A DNA stretch of 64,000 nt, taken from NCBI RefSeq assembly GCF_037392515.1, contig NC_090295.1, positions 30,978,501-31,042,500 of the forward strand, given 5' to 3'. Under the pieces are notes generated by a model, which made no database searches, was not told where the DNA came from, and worked only from the letters and a program-made list of their open reading frames with translations. Each line of letters begins with the position of its first letter. Positions within the stretch are counted from its first letter, which is position 1. The stretch is from Haliotis asinina. Taxonomy: Eukaryota; Mollusca; Gastropoda; Lepetellida; Haliotidae. This document shows positions 1 to 9,573 of this stretch, one piece after another. The position numbers and the translations under genes are program-made.

Positions 1-117
1 ATCAAGCTAGATTTCAACCTGCAGGATATGGGTATGCTCATAATGAACCTTGGTATGGCGATGGCCACAAAAGACATCCTAGTAAAACAAGGGATCATAC
101 CTGATAATATAATGAAA
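1..117 (+). CDS. C-terminal fragment of a Polinton protein, function unknown
   Basis: An open frame enters from the left edge and ends at the TAA at 115-117, giving 38 residues. It is methionine-rich and amphipathic (DMGMLIMNLGMAMATKDI). It ends 11 bp before the next gene and in the same direction, so it is most likely the preceding gene of the element. Too little is visible to name a function. Confidence 0.55.
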
Positions 118-128
118 TAAATATAGGG

Positions 129-554
129 ATGGCCACGATAGCTATGATGGTTGGTGGGGCGTTAGTGAATGCCCTGGCATTTTCCGGGAGTAATTTCCTC
201 TTCTCGAAACTACGAGATGATCACGCGGCTGAAATACAGGAAGAAAGGAAGCGACACGATCTCGCTACTGAGAAATTACAAAGAGCACAGGACGAGTACG
301 TTAAAAAACGCCTCCAGAGGATCGATTTTATTAACGAACAACTCAAGCGTGAAAACCATGCCATTAAAACATTCTACGATGTCGATGAAGCAATGAAAGA
401 ATACTACCTACTAACTGGTAAACAATTGGAACCGCTCAATGAACCCACACTCGCTCAGTACTACACACCATCCAAGGGGCAAATGAATCGTGAACTGGGC
501 TTCATAGTGTTGGGTATAGCAGCTACTGCGTTGGTTGCTAAGCAATTAAACTAA
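129..554 (+). CDS. Polinton membrane/coiled-coil protein, 141 aa
   Basis: The 141-aa frame has a hydrophobic N-terminus (about residues 1-25), a highly charged helical stretch (about 27-85, rich in E, K, R and Q, likely coiled coil), and a hydrophobic C-terminal segment (about 122-138, ELGFIVLGIAATALVAKQ). Such small structural or membrane-active proteins are common but poorly characterised in Polintons. It sits between a partial upstream ORF and the Cys-rich gene, all in the same direction, with 19 bp to the next start. The first ATG after the upstream stop is used. I infer a virion or membrane role only from this architecture. Confidence 0.7.
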   Translation: MATIAMMVGGALVNALAFSGSNFLFSKLRDDHAAEIQEERKRHDLATEKLQRAQDEYVKKRLQRIDFINEQLKRENHAIKTFYDVDEAMKEYYLLTGKQLEPLNEPTLAQYYTPSKGQMNRELGFIVLGIAATALVAKQLN

Positions 555-573
555 AATACCTATATAAGTAAAC

Positions 574-834
574 ATGAGACCCGCTCCATACCGATGTGAA
601 TATATACTTATGGGGAAGACCGAGGCCTGTGGTAGGAAATGCAGGAATCAGGGGTTCTGTTGTTTCCATATGGGAAGTCCTAACTACACGTGTTCTGTGT
701 GTGGTATCGGGGTTAAAGGGCACTACTGTTTATGTAAAGCTCACGGAGCGAACGTAGTCAGACATCAACTCATATACGAGAATAAAAAAGGCTACATAAA
801 AGAACGTAGGCGACTGCTCAAGATAGCCACTTAA
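574..834 (+). CDS. Small Cys-rich, probably zinc-binding Polinton protein
   Basis: This 86-aa protein has about nine Cys and several His in its first 60 residues (including CxxC in TCSVCGIG and CLCKAH), then a basic tail (KERRRLLK). The pattern suggests zinc-ribbon or finger folding; no named family is claimed. A TATA-like TATATAAG lies about 10 bp before the ATG. A decayed homologue lies at 63650-63809, sharing the GIGVKGHY, CKAHG and QLIYE blocks. Its preservation in both elements shows that it is a real element gene. It lies 58 bp upstream of the polymerase. Confidence 0.75.
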   Translation: MRPAPYRCEYILMGKTEACGRKCRNQGFCCFHMGSPNYTCSVCGIGVKGHYCLCKAHGANVVRHQLIYENKKGYIKERRRLLKIAT

Positions 835-892
835 GAGTTACCTCCCCTTACTGTGAACCAATTAGACATTAGTTCTCTTAGGTGTAAACACG

Positions 893-3800
893 ATGTCTAC
901 TGTGCGCGAGCTCAAGAGGGTCGCAAAACAGAGAGGTGTTATCGGGTATTCTAGAATGCGGAAGCCAGCATTGTTGAGATTACTAGGTTTAGAAGTCCCT
1001 CCTACGGTAAAACAATTAAAAGCTCAAGCGAAACAGCTTGGGCACACGGGTTATTCACACCTGGGGAGAGCCGGGTTAACCGCATTGTTATCACATGCCC
1101 CCGTAGCAAAACCTCCCACTGTAGAACAACTGAAAACCGAGGCACACGATTTGGGTTTAGGCGGGTATTCCCGTATGAGAAAACCACAGCTTGTAGAATT
1201 ATTACGACAGAATAGAGCTATTGACCTACAGTTCGTGCGCACTGAGCGCGCTGTAGGCAACTATTTGAGAGGTTGGCGCATGCACGTCGATAGAAACATA
1301 GACATTACAGATATCAAGCCTCTGATAGCTGATAAGGTCAACCAGGAACTAAATAACCTAGGAAGTATCAAGTTTCAGATCACGGTGAAAATGTCGCTCG
1401 ATAAGGAGGGCACCACAGGGGCCACTGAGTATGTTCAACCTTACTTCCGAGGTCAACAAGAGGTCGTCACACATGCAGAGACCATTGACGCATCAATCGA
1501 TAATAGTTTTCAGCAGATACGAGAATACCTAGAACGCTACACACACATGGGGTCCGGGTGGGCTGTAGATAAAATCGATAACGTCTATCTAGATATAGCT
1601 AACTACGTGCCGTTCAGAGGTGGGTCATACCTAGCCTTGCCTCCCTACTATAAGAACAAACAAGCCATAGTAAACGTTAAGAATAGAGGAAACGATTGCC
1701 TGAGGTTAGCTATCAGGTCAGCCTTATTTCCAGCTGCCACTAATCCGAACAGGCCTTCTAATTATCCACAGGACGATGGGCTCAACTGGGATGGTATAGA
1801 TGAACCCACCCCAATATCCCAGATCACTAAAGTAGAAAAACAGAATAATCTGGCTATAAATGTCTTTGGACACGAAGGTAACACAACAATAGTACACAGG
1901 GTCAGCCCGGTGAAGGATCGCCAAGTTATTAATTTATTCATGATCAAGCGAGGTGAAACGTATCACTACACGTGGATAAAAAATCTCAGCCGGTTGTTGC
2001 ACGACCAGTCGAAACACGTTGGGGAAAAACACTTTTGTGTACGATGCCTACACGGTTTCAGTCGGGCTGATTTATTAGAATCCCACCGGGAGGATTGCCA
2101 AGGTGTTGGGCAGACGGCCATACGAGTCGACATGCCTAAGGAAGGTGAAAATATCCTAAAATTCAACAATCACAAGAATCAAATGTCTGTGCCTTATATC
2201 ATATACGCCGACTTCGAAGCCTTGGTGGTAGGGGAATCATCCCCCACACCCCCTAGTGGTGAGAGTTTCACCCACAAGACACAAGAGCATATAGCCTGCG
2301 GTTTTGGATACATCGTCGTCCGTTGTGACGGGGAAACGAAAGCTCCGGTAGTGTATAGGGGTCCTGACGCGGCTGAAAGGTTTCTAAAGTGCTTGCAGGA
2401 GGAAGAAAAAATTATTAGGAATACATTGTATAAAATCGCTCCCATGCGTATGACCAGAGCCGACAGGCTAGCTCACGCTAGTAGCACTAACTGTCACGTG
2501 TGTGACTCACCGCTTAACGGTGATTCGGTGAGAGATCACTGTCACATAACTGGTAAGTATAGAGGCGCCGCTCACAGCGCGTGCAACCTCAAGCTTAAAA
2601 TCAACCCTAAGACAATAAACATCCTCGTTGTCTTTCACAACTTGAGAGGGTACGACTCACACTTGATCATGCAGGCCATCGCGAAAATCGATGGTAATAT
2701 ATCGTGCATCCCCAACAACATGGAGAGATACATCTCCTTCAGCTTAAACGGACTTAGGTTCATTGACTCGTTTCAGTTCCTCCTGTCGTCACTCGACAGT
2801 CTGGTCAAGGCCAACAATACCTTCCCTATCACCGATCGATACACAGACGCCGAGACTAGACCCCTGCTTATGAGGAAGGGTGTGTACCCATATGAGTACA
2901 TGGATAGTTGGGTCAAGTTCACCGAGACCAGACTACCTCCTATCGACTGCTTTTATAGCAAGCTGAATGAGGCGTCCGTCTCACGAGACGATTACTCGCA
3001 CGCGACTAACGTATGGAATAAACTGGGTTGTAAGAACCTGGGTGATTATCACGACCTGTACTTGAGGACAGATGTACTGCTGTTAGCCGACGTGTTTGAA
3101 ACGTTTCGGCGGACATGTTTCAAGCAGTATAAACTCGACCCCGCATGGTATTACACCAGCCCAGGTCTGTCGTGGGACGCCTTGCTTAAAAAGACCGGAG
3201 TTAATTTGGAATTGCTCACAGATTACGACATGCACCTATTCATTGAGAAAGGCTTGCGAGGTGGGATTTCCATGGCATCCAAACGATACGCTAAAGCAAA
3301 TAATCAATACGTGAAAGGTTACGATCCTAACAAACCAACCAATCACATTCTATACCTCGACGCAAATAACCTGTACGGCTGGGCCATGAGCCAGTATCTA
3401 CCTACAGGGGGATTCGAATGGGTACCCCACGTTGATGTTATGAGCATTGCACCAGATTCGAACAAAGGTTATATCCTCGAAGTTGACTTAGAGTATCCCA
3501 AGGCATTACACGCATCGCACAACAGCTATCCCCTTGCACCCGAACGTATGAGGGTTAACCCAGACTGGATGTCTGAGTACCAACATAACTTGTCAGGTGG
3601 TCGTGTGACAGACGTTGAAAAACTCGTGCCTAACTTAATGAATAAGACCAAGTACATCGTTCACTATCGCAACCTACAGCTGTACCTGTCGTTGGGTATG
3701 AGGCTGGCCAAAATACACAGGGTGCTCATGTTTGACCAGAGCCCATGGATGGAGCCCTACATCAGAATGAACACAGACCTACGAAAAAAAGCCACCAGTG

Positions 3801-4597
3801 ATTTTGAGAAAAATCTCTACAAGCTCATGAACAACTCGGTGTTTGGTAAGACTATGGAGAACCTGAGGAAACGCGTGACCGTGAAGCTGGTTAGATCTAG
3901 TGAGGAAGACAAGCTCAGGAAATTGATAGCCAGTCCGGCATTCAACCGTAGCAAGATATTCACAGACGACCTGGCTGCCCTACACATGAAGAAAAGCCAC
4001 ATAAAATTCAACCGACCTGTTTACGTGGGGATGAGCATCCTCGATTTATCCAAACACCTGATGTACGACTTTTACTACAACGAGCTCAAGAAACAGTACG
4101 GCGACAGGTGTGAAGTGCTGTACACTGACACGGATTCCCTGCTGATGGAGATTCGAACCGAGGACGTGTACGAGGACATGAAAAAACACATCGATTTATA
4201 CGACACCAGCGACTACCCTAAGACCCATGCCATGCACAGTACGGTAAATAAAAAGGTCCTAGGTAAGATGAAGGACGAGTGTGCTGGCACGCCCATAGCC
4301 GAGTACATAGATTTGAGGCCTAAGATGTACTCCATACTGAAAGCCGACAATAGCGAGATCCGGAAGGCTAAGGGGGTTAAGAAGTATGTGGTGAAACAAC
4401 ACATCAAACACGCCAGATTCAAGGAAGCCCTGTTCAAGACCCGTACCTTTAGACATAAAATGAACACACTTAGAAGTGATGGACACAAGATATACGGACT
4501 GACTATAAACAAGACGTCCCTATCGCCTATGGACACGAAACGTTGGATAGCTATTGATGGGATAAACACATACGCGTATGGACATGAAAAAATTTGA
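893..4597 (+). CDS. PolB: Family B DNA polymerase (Polinton type)
   Basis: The 1234-aa protein would replicate the element. In order: three short SAP-like repeats (about residues 1-110, each with a GYSRMRKP- or GYSHLGRA-like core); a Polinton-typical N-terminal region (about 140-300); a C2H2/C2HC-like finger (about 378-402, FCVRCLHGF..H..C); exonuclease motif I (YADFEAL, about 440); an endonuclease-VII-like Cys/His insert (about 532-566, CHVC..RDHCHITGKYRG); Exo II (NLRGYDSH, about 585); Exo III (YLRTDVLLLADVFE, about 725); polymerase motif A (DANNLYGWAM, about 823); motif B (NNSVFGKTMEN, about 980); and motif C (YTDTDS, about 1078). All catalytic residues are present. The stop overlaps the integrase start by 20 bp, so the two genes are translationally packed. 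Confidence 0.93.
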   Translation: MSTVRELKRVAKQRGVIGYSRMRKPALLRLLGLEVPPTVKQLKAQAKQLGHTGYSHLGRAGLTALLSHAPVAKPPTVEQLKTEAHDLGLGGYSRMRKPQLVELLRQNRAIDLQFVRTERAVGNYLRGWRMHVDRNIDITDIKPLIADKVNQELNNLGSIKFQITVKMSLDKEGTTGATEYVQPYFRGQQEVVTHAETIDASIDNSFQQIREYLERYTHMGSGWAVDKIDNVYLDIANYVPFRGGSYLALPPYYKNKQAIVNVKNRGNDCLRLAIRSALFPAATNPNRPSNYPQDDGLNWDGIDEPTPISQITKVEKQNNLAINVFGHEGNTTIVHRVSPVKDRQVINLFMIKRGETYHYTWIKNLSRLLHDQSKHVGEKHFCVRCLHGFSRADLLESHREDCQGVGQTAIRVDMPKEGENILKFNNHKNQMSVPYIIYADFEALVVGESSPTPPSGESFTHKTQEHIACGFGYIVVRCDGETKAPVVYRGPDAAERFLKCLQEEEKIIRNTLYKIAPMRMTRADRLAHASSTNCHVCDSPLNGDSVRDHCHITGKYRGAAHSACNLKLKINPKTINILVVFHNLRGYDSHLIMQAIAKIDGNISCIPNNMERYISFSLNGLRFIDSFQFLLSSLDSLVKANNTFPITDRYTDAETRPLLMRKGVYPYEYMDSWVKFTETRLPPIDCFYSKLNEASVSRDDYSHATNVWNKLGCKNLGDYHDLYLRTDVLLLADVFETFRRTCFKQYKLDPAWYYTSPGLSWDALLKKTGVNLELLTDYDMHLFIEKGLRGGISMASKRYAKANNQYVKGYDPNKPTNHILYLDANNLYGWAMSQYLPTGGFEWVPHVDVMSIAPDSNKGYILEVDLEYPKALHASHNSYPLAPERMRVNPDWMSEYQHNLSGGRVTDVEKLVPNLMNKTKYIVHYRNLQLYLSLGMRLAKIHRVLMFDQSPWMEPYIRMNTDLRKKATSDFEKNLYKLMNNSVFGKTMENLRKRVTVKLVRSSEEDKLRKLIASPAFNRSKIFTDDLAALHMKKSHIKFNRPVYVGMSILDLSKHLMYDFYYNELKKQYGDRCEVLYTDTDSLLMEIRTEDVYEDMKKHIDLYDTSDYPKTHAMHSTVNKKVLGKMKDECAGTPIAEYIDLRPKMYSILKADNSEIRKAKGVKKYVVKQHIKHARFKEALFKTRTFRHKMNTLRSDGHKIYGLTINKTSLSPMDTKRWIAIDGINTYAYGHEKI

Positions 4598-5546
4598 GTC
4601 TATTTACTACAGCCCGCGTGGGTACTGGAAAGGAGCTAGCGCAGTAGATAAGCTAGCTAAACTAGCGCGAGTACCCCCGGAGGAAGCCAAAGCGTGGCTT
4701 GAAAAACAAGCCCTGTGGCAGATCTATTTGCCTGCACCACGCTACGTACCTAGAAGGAGGTTCGGTATTAACATACCTAATAGCATTCACCAGGCAGACC
4801 TACTGTTCCTACCCCACGATAAGAGGTACAAGTATGCCTTAACCGTAGTGGACGTAGCCAGTCGTTACAAGGAAGCCGAACCCTTGACCACGAAAGATTC
4901 GGCCCAGGTAGCCAGAGGATTTGAACGTATATACAAACGCAGCCCGCTGACGTGGCCAACAGAGCTGCAAGTTGACCCCGGACGGGAGTTCATGGGTGCC
5001 GTGTCACAACTGCTAGCCAAACACGATACAAAGGTCAGGCGTGGCACGGCCGGAGCCCATCGCAGCCAAGCCATAGTTGAGAGATTTAATAGGACTTTGG
5101 CTGAGCGCTTGTTCGGCTATCAGTATGCTAGGGAGATGACCACCCCTGGAAAACGATCGACTGAATGGGTCACGAGGTTACCCAAGGTGGTGTCGGCAAT
5201 CAACCATGAAGTCACCCGTCTCACCGGTAAGAAACCGGCAGACGCTATCAAACTAAAATCAATAGTTGCAGAGTCGGCCGCTCCATTGCGTGGGAAGGAG
5301 AAACAGATACCAGATAGGGCCCTAGTGAGGTATCTATACCAGCCGGGGGACCACGAGGGTGATAGCCGTAAGCGAGCCACCGATCCTATATGGTCGGTCA
5401 AAACTTACAACATAGATAAAGTGGATATGAAAGCCGACGAACCTAACTTGTACTACTTGAGGGGTGGGCCGGGTAGGGGGTTTGTAAGAGAAGAATTATT
5501 GACCGTACCGTACGGCACAGTGTTACCGCCTGCCAAGTCACGGTAA
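4578..5546 (+). CDS. INT: Retroviral-type (rve) integrase, DDE, of Polinton
   Basis: This 322-aa integrase would insert element ends into host DNA. The DDE core is visible: Asp74 (HQADLLFL), Asp133 (QVDPGREF) and Glu168 (QAIVERFNRT), with 34 residues between the second Asp and Glu. The N-terminus (about 1-60) is helical and lacks an obvious HHCC finger. The C-terminal region (about 230-310) ends in a basic, glycine-rich block (YYLRGGPGRGFVREEL) that could be an SH3- or chromo-like DNA-binding module. The start lies inside the end of PolB. A degenerate copy of the C-terminal part lies on the minus strand at 63799-64000. Confidence 0.92.
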   Translation: MDMKKFESIYYSPRGYWKGASAVDKLAKLARVPPEEAKAWLEKQALWQIYLPAPRYVPRRRFGINIPNSIHQADLLFLPHDKRYKYALTVVDVASRYKEAEPLTTKDSAQVARGFERIYKRSPLTWPTELQVDPGREFMGAVSQLLAKHDTKVRRGTAGAHRSQAIVERFNRTLAERLFGYQYAREMTTPGKRSTEWVTRLPKVVSAINHEVTRLTGKKPADAIKLKSIVAESAAPLRGKEKQIPDRALVRYLYQPGDHEGDSRKRATDPIWSVKTYNIDKVDMKADEPNLYYLRGGPGRGFVREELLTVPYGTVLPPAKSR

Positions 5547-5603
5547 ACGTGATGGCGTGGCTTTGTAGTAGGGGCAATAGTATCAAGAGCTAAGGGTCCC
5601 ACC

Positions 5604-5630
5604 AAAGCCTCATTTAGTAAATGAGGCTTT
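5604..5630. terminator. Perfect 13-bp hairpin after the integrase, possible 3'-end signal
   Basis: AAAGCCTCATTTA and its exact reverse complement are separated by a single base, followed by TTTAG. The hairpin lies 58 bp after the integrase stop and just inside the element end. It looks like a bacterial-type terminator, but in a metazoan element the role is unknown. It may end transcripts or be a structural element of the terminus. Confidence 0.4.
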
Positions 5631-5664
5631 TTAGAGGGGGTTTTGAAAAGTGTTTTCGGACTAT

Positions 5665-5680
5665 CATTCCCTATACTACT
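5665..5680. repeat. Right terminal inverted repeat tip of element 1
   Basis: The sequence CATTCCCTATACTACT is the exact reverse complement of the first 16 bases at 57301, the left tip of element 3. Polinton termini start with AG and end with CT. Inward from these 16 bases the two elements' ends diverge, so they belong to different subfamilies. Confidence 0.8.
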
Positions 5681-6065
5681 GCGTGTGTTCTGTCAGTAAT
5701 GAAATTTTCAAACCCTTAAGAGCTGAGCTTAAAATAAATGACTTAAACGAAACAGTGGGAGACAACAAGGGAAAAACAGACTGTTAATCAGTAACCCATT
5801 GGCGGAGACGCTAGGGCTGTCATCAATTTCAATACCCCCTGGCCAGAGCATCAGTGGTTCAAAATTACCAGATTAAATTCCATACCGTGAGCTATGCATT
5901 CATCCTGATCAGCTTAACACAACGGATAAAATACAAAATGAACGTCCTTCCACATTGGTGAGGGCTGTCCCAGTTAGAACAGAAAAATACAATGAAGGAC
6001 GCACAGATTCATTTACATCGCGTCAGTATAAAAAATTAACAAGTGGTAATATTTCTGAATTTAAA
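5681..6065 (+). pseudogene. Relic of a Polinton structural-type gene (3' part)
   Basis: The stretch corresponds to the C-terminal half of the minus-strand gene at 59440-59992 (shared nucleotide blocks around 5700-5740 and 5970-6065). It contains stops and shifts. Its 5' part is cut off by the insertion of element 1 at 5680. No function can be read from it alone; the homologue is treated as a possible minor structural protein. Confidence 0.6.
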
Positions 6066-6249
6066 GTATAAATTTTAGATACAAGAAATAATACTGTAAA
6101 TATAGATTGCCTAAGCATAACACTGCATATACAAAATGGCTAGTATTCAAGGACCAGGAATGTGAATATAAAGATGCATTAATACAAGTTTATCAGACCT
6201 AGATGATACTGGAGGGTTTGATGACACAGGAATAGATGGCAAAATATAT

Positions 6250-6838
6250 GCTTTTAACCTTATGAACAGCATTTACAAACGAGCTGAAGTTCCTGCCAGT
6301 GGGTCTGGTAGTAATTTTAACCTAGATACAATAGGATCTGCCAGCAACACACAATACGATATAGTTCACAATGACGCGGATGAATGGAGAATACATCCAT
6401 CGTTCGGTGGTAAATTTCATGATTTAGAAGACTGGCCAACAGAGACTTATCATGACATACCATACTATCTAATACGCCCTAACAGCAGCAACAAGTGGAC
6501 GATGTTCAGCTCAAATCAACTGGCTTCTCAACACAACACTAATTTCCCCATACGTTTTCATGGACAACAAAGACCACTACCTAAACAAAGTCGTAAACAA
6601 CAGAATCCTGCTCGTGGCTTATGTCCCATCACAGAGACGCTGTGTAACCATCCCACCAGTGTCGAATAGAGCTTTGTTGTCAACTCGGGAGAGCGTTGAA
6701 TTGCAGTTGGTTACTGAATTCGATGGTGTAACCACCCTCCTAGAAAACTTCTTGGAGAATACCACGCTGGCAATGCAAGTCTTACTAGGCGAACCACTGC
6801 AGAGCAATATTGAGATTGTGAGAGGAATCAAACTCTGA
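6250..6838 (+). pseudogene. Relic of uncharacterised Polinton protein (copy A)
   Basis: Two overlapping open stretches (6262-6669 and 6560-6838, in different frames) together match the relic at 58655-59260 on the other strand. Shared features are a Ser/Gly-rich N-terminal part with NFNLDT, a central block around DHYLNKVVNN, and a C-terminal part ending in GIKL. A frameshift near 6560-6600 separates the halves. The family is unknown to me. Conservation of the same layout in two elements argues that the ancestor was a real gene. Confidence 0.6.
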
Positions 6839-6954
6839 TAGGTAAAAAAAAACACCAATATGTGTTTGCTCAATTTATGTACGAGTGAGGGCTAATTCAC
6901 ACACGAGTTTGCAAGGTGTCACAGTGGTAGTGGAAGACACTGTAACTCTAATGA

Positions 6955-7152
6955 AGTCCTGTGTAGTAGATACTAAGTAGTAAGTCCTACGTAGGAGATA
7001 ATAAGTCCTACACAGGAGATATTAAGTCCTACGAAGGTGACAATAAATCCTACGTAGGCGATTAGTAAGTCCTATGTTGGAGATAGTAAGTCCTACGAAG
7101 GAGATAGTGACACCAAAAACATTTTTCATCGTGGCCCTAATACGCTTCCGTA
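6955..7152 (-). repeat. LINE-tail repeat with palindromic TACGTA units
   Basis: Roughly seven degenerate ~20-bp units built around CCTACGTAGGAGATA are followed by about 45 bp that match, in reverse, 21745-21800 downstream of the LINE reverse transcriptase. Flanking sequence on both sides aligns with element 3, so this is an inserted retrotransposon 3' end, reading on the minus strand. Confidence 0.7.
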
Positions 7153-7159
7153 CAAGAGC

Positions 7160-7640
7160 ATGATACCTGGGCATCACTACATAAAAAATACAATGGAGCT
7201 TAAAACTACATAGATGGTGCTGATACCACCCTAATGGCAACTATCATGGGATTATGAGCAGTAGGAGTTGGGCTGTTGACAACAGTCGTAGCTACATTGG
7301 TGGTTTTAGTACTTGAATTAGCATCCCCCATATTGTATTTGTATCCCCCATATTGGATCGTAAAGCAAAGAAACACGGTGAAATTAGAATACTTGATGTG
7401 TCAAAGTTAAACACAATTGAAGATCATATTTCAACCGCACTCAAAGACAACAAAAACTCAGAAGAGGAGATTCATTTGATCCTAGGCAAACTAGAGAAAT
7501 ACAACAAAATTAAGAATGAGATTAGATCAAAGGTTCATAAAACATCTTCTATAAGCAAGGACGAGGAAAAATAATACATAAAACAAGGGATACAACAAGC
7601 TCAACAAGCATTTATCACAAAAACCAAAGGTATAATAAGA
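7160..7640 (+). pseudogene. Relic of Polinton hydrophobic/coiled-coil protein (copy A)
   Basis: An N-terminal Gly/Ala-rich hydrophobic part (about 7230-7330) is followed, in another frame, by a charged helical stretch (open 7353-7574: KLNTIEDHISTAL, then IHLILGKLEKYNKIKNEIR). The same layout with the same frame break zone is seen at 57566-58043 on the minus strand. A membrane segment plus coiled coil suggests a virion or membrane-associated protein; the function is unknown. Confidence 0.6.
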
Positions 7641-7755
7641 GATACACATTAAACTGTTTTGCTGAAATCAAAATAGGGAATTCACCCCCAGCACCCTACA
7701 TTTAAACTGTAATTATTTTTTAGGTATACAATGATGACCACTGAGACCGCTTGTG

Positions 7756-9540
7756 AAAAAGCAAACAAGAATAAGACTTAGTAGCTGCCTTTCAACACAT
7801 ACACTGTAGTCATGTTACAGAGTACATTGTGCTCAGCTGGGTGCGCACTTTATCTATCGTGTCTCAAAAGTGTTATAGAGCTATCATGTGATCACGATGT
7901 TATCACAGGATAGACCCATTAGACTGAGATTATTGCTCTCGATACTGAGTAGCTCAATCGGTTCAGGTGCGGGCTTCTTGTGTATAGTTGCGCAGCTGTG
8001 CATTGTGAGGTTGTATGCCACCGTTGCCTCAGTTTGACTTCCATGCACAATTTTGTGATGCAAGGGACAAGTGGCCCTTGCAACTTTTATGAGCAAGGAT
8101 CACGATCATATCAGTTGGTCTCTGAAAAGGGCCTTTCTGAGCGGGGCACTCTCATGGTGAGAGAAGACACCAACGCAGCCCCCCTTGGGAGAACGCAACA
8201 TTCATCTTTCTTACATTCTCCCTTGGGGGACTGTGGCTACAAACAGACCCTTTTACTCTGTTTTTAATTCTTTCTAATCTTTCTAGTATCACCCTATTAG
8301 AGATTTGTTCTCACTGGTGAGAACAAACCTAGCCTTACGTGAACGTAGACGGGTAGTGTCTGTTTTTCAGAGTTTGTGCATAAGGGGGTCTAGATTGAGT
8401 TATTAATATCATACAGCTTATATAATAGGCGTGGTCCGGTGCAACCATTACTTATACTACTTGAGCTGTTGTATTTCATTTTGTTGGTGTCCATGCCTTA
8501 TATAAATTTGAATTCTCTGGCATCTGGTATAAGTACATCTATGGTTTATGAGACGTCATTCTTCTGGGACATCCACTTGCTTTCAGCCAGTATGACGCTT
8601 TGGAATATTGACTATCCACTACCTAGGAATTTAAGCAGATTCCCCTTACAATATCGTTAGTTTTCTATAGGTTTAAAGTGTGCACTCCCCTTACTATTTT
8701 CATCGATCGTGTCTTTCACACCATACTGATCGCTAGTATTGCATGCAGTGTTATACCCTTGAATGCTTATCTGATGAATTCATCCCACCAGCATCACAAC
8801 TGCTTAAATAACATCATGATGGCTCAATTGCGTGTTGTACAAACCGGCACATCAAACATTCGATTATTTTCCATGCGTCAATATGGTACTTGTGACCAAA
8901 GAAAATAAACTAAAGGCGAAACCTAATACTTCCATTTCTTAGCATGGACTAACTGTATCTGATGATGTATGTCTCATTTAACTTGAACCGATACTGTCAC
9001 TTTGTTCAGATGACCGAGAATAAAATCCTTTCACAAGTATCGAATTACTATTTACACTTGGCTCAGAGAATCCGTCATGCAGATGTCTAATGTATCCTGG
9101 ACAATTATAGCAATTAATGGTCTTCCTGAGACGTCATTCTCCTGCTACTCTTGATCACTATTAAGCATTACTAATATAGTATTAAATAGTTAAAGCAGAT
9201 TTTTCCGAGATGGAAGCATATTACAAATTGAGGGGAGGCAGCACTGTTCAAAGTGTGTCTCGACAACTTCACCAAAGGGACTCAAATGACACTAAAGTTG
9301 TCTTTTTTAATCACTTGTGGGAAATGTCACAAGATATTTCAGAATCAATTAGACCAACGCTCATCATACATCTTCACTTTGGTAGAACTGCCCGTATAGA
9401 CTGACATTTTTCTAATGATATATATTTACATACACATTCATATCTGTGGGGTGTGCGTGGAGTCGAACCAATACATTTGTGGACTGAAGATGGAGATACA
9501 CTGCAGCCGTACATTTAGTATTGCTCCTATTGCCAATTTC

Positions 9541-9573
<33 letters not shown>

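Larger units (their letters stand above)
1..5680 (+). mobile_element. Maverick/Polinton-type transposon, right half (element 1)
   Basis: All genes read rightward and are tightly packed: a partial ORF, a coiled-coil membrane-type protein, a Cys-rich protein, DNA polymerase B and an rve integrase, then a terminal inverted repeat ending in ..CTATACTACT. PolB plus retroviral-type integrase is the hallmark gene pair of Polintons/Mavericks and the related adintoviruses. The four complete reading frames are uninterrupted, so this copy looks recent. The left half, with capsid and ATPase genes, lies outside the window. The right boundary at 5680 is supported because sequence from 5681 onward aligns with the inside of a gene in the decayed element at 57.3-64 kb. 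Confidence 0.9.
5681..7755 (-). mobile_element. Decayed Polinton remnant (element 2), host of element 1
   Basis: Sequence from 5681 to about 7755 aligns with the reverse complement of about 57.42-59.8 kb, gene by gene and in the noncoding gaps. Structural-type genes therefore read + here and - there. Every frame is broken by stops or shifts. The alignment begins exactly at the base after the TIR of element 1 and fades after about 7755, so no outer TIR is visible. A LINE-tail repeat (6955-7152) replaces about 470 bp. Confidence 0.8.

Noticed and set aside
6955..7152. CRISPR array or CRISPR-like repeat
   Set aside because: Units are contiguous palindromes without unique spacers, in a eukaryotic retrotransposon context; the same holds for 31725-31985.
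8120..8140. Histone-type 3' stem-loop on the minus strand (GGCCCTTTTCAGAG-like)
   Set aside because: The stem has two mismatches, and no histone frame lies upstream on that strand.
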